A stretch of 64,000 bases of DNA, taken from NCBI RefSeq assembly GCF_000617845.2, contig NZ_DF820425.1, positions 2,345,725 to 2,409,724 of the forward strand, in the 5' to 3' direction. The notes under the pieces were generated by a model. That model worked only from the letters and a program-made list of their open reading frames with translations. It was not told where the DNA came from and searched no databases. How positions within the stretch are numbered: the stretch's first letter is position 1; each line of letters begins with the position of its first letter. This DNA is from Bradyrhizobium sp. DOA9 (GTDB taxonomy: Bacteria; Pseudomonadota; Alphaproteobacteria; Rhizobiales; Xanthobacteraceae). The position numbers and the translations under genes were made by a program. Shown here piece after piece: positions 63,442 to 64,000 of this stretch.

Positions 63442-64000
63442 TTACGCCACCTTCGGATCCAGCTCGCCCTTGGCGTAGCGCTTGGCCATCTCGGCGGTGG
63501 TCAGGACCTTCTTGATCTTGGAGGCCTGGCCCGCGGTGTTGAACTCCTGCAGGCGCTGCTTGCACAGCTTGGTCATGGCTTCCATCGCCGGCTTCAAATA
63601 TTTGCGCGGATCGAACTCTTCCGGGTTGTCCTTGAGCACTTTCCGGATCTGGCCGGTCATCGCCATGCGGTTGTCGGTGTCGATGTTGATCTTGCGCACG
63701 CCGTTCTTGATGCCGCGCTGGATCTCGGCCACCGGCACGCCCCAGGTCGGCTTCATCTTGCCGCCATAGGCGTTGATGATGTCCTGCAGGTCCTGCGGCA
63801 CCGAGGAGGAGCCGTGCATGACCAGATGCGTGTTCGGCAGCTTGCGGTGGATCTCCTCGATCACGTTCATGGCGAGGATGTCGCCGTCCGGCTTGCGGGT
63901 GAATTTGTAGGCGCCGTGGGAGGTACCCATCGCGATCGCGAGCGCGTCGACCTTGGTCTCCTGCACGAACTTCACGGCCTCGTCCGGATTGGTCAGCAGC
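63442..64000 (-). CDS. Fructose-bisphosphate aldolase class II (partial)
   Basis: The C-terminal 185 residues of a zinc-dependent aldolase; the N-terminus lies beyond the window. Family motifs: [34 protein letters not shown], with a zinc-binding His, [19 protein letters not shown] and [19 protein letters not shown]. The longer type (about 355 residues) fits the calvin-cycle/gluconeogenic Cbb-like enzymes. It lies 225 bp upstream of the class I aldolase gene. Confidence 0.93.
   Translation of the reverse strand, partial: LLTNPDEAVKFVQETKVDALAIAMGTSHGAYKFTRKPDGDILAMNVIEEIHRKLPNTHLVMHGSSSVPQDLQDIINAYGGKMKPTWGVPVAEIQRGIKNGVRKINIDTDNRMAMTGQIRKVLKDNPEEFDPRKYLKPAMEAMTKLCKQRLQEFNTAGQASKIKKVLTTAEMAKRYAKGELDPKVA

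Overview
The window is a GC-rich chromosomal segment from an alphaproteobacterium of the order Hyphomicrobiales, most like Bradyrhizobium. Support comes from the urease and split cys gene layout, RcdA, OpgC and DUF2865 proteins, EcfG-type promoters (GGAAC-N16/17-CGTT), TTG and GTG starts, and many dispersed palindromic intergenic repeats. I see no tRNA, rRNA, CRISPR array, integrase, transposase or prophage. The content is mainly housekeeping and stress metabolism. The genus call is inference from gene content.

Layout. 1-2.8 kb: end of a urease operon (ureC', an ABM-domain protein, ureE, ureF, ureG). 3.1-6.6 kb: a CHASE-HWE sensor kinase, a TetR regulator and the glucan-modifying membrane protein OpgC. 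6.8-11.3 kb: an envelope and stress island with a holin-like membrane protein, a DUF883 protein, an AI-2E permease, an L,D-transpeptidase, a DUF2865 protein, a 51-residue membrane protein and CsbD, several behind EcfG-type promoter sequences. 11.4-13.5 kb: malate synthase G, then a nested palindromic repeat.

14-25.5 kb is an almost complete assimilatory sulfate module. cysD-cysNC run leftward. cysG-DUF2849-cysI-DUF934-cysH run rightward from the same AT-rich promoter region, and sbp-cysT-cysW-cysA supply sulfate uptake. Together they cover import, activation to APS/PAPS, reduction to sulfite, siroheme synthesis and reduction to sulfide.

25.6-38 kb: a CAP lipoprotein, a patatin-like phospholipase, 3-hydroxybutyrate dehydrogenase, a polysaccharide flippase, a DsbD-alpha-like protein, YqgE/AlgH, a TauD/TfdA dioxygenase with two SDRs, a CsbD/DUF883-like protein, an SGNH hydrolase and a lytic transglycosylase. 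38.2-44 kb: galU and two cyclic-di-GMP proteins, one an apparent cyclase and one probably a phosphodiesterase. 44.2-47 kb: quinone oxidoreductase, DUF1192, a candidate small RNA, rcdA and rpmE. 47.2-58.1 kb: an ABC exporter, a MotA/MotB-like pair with a GNAT acetyltransferase, a CFA-synthase-like methyltransferase and an RND efflux pair. 58.4-64 kb: an orphan AAA ATPase, suhB, a Sel1-repeat protein, a ThiE-like protein, and class I and class II fructose-bisphosphate aldolases side by side (the latter cut by the window edge).

No clear new defence or mobile system is present. The most distinctive observations are the run of EcfG-type promoters, a candidate sRNA with an anti-Shine-Dalgarno motif upstream of rcdA behind a CtrA-like site, a non-flagellar MotAB-like complex with a long coiled coil, a sensor kinase with a degraded ATP-binding domain, and several families of palindromic repeats, one inserted inside another.
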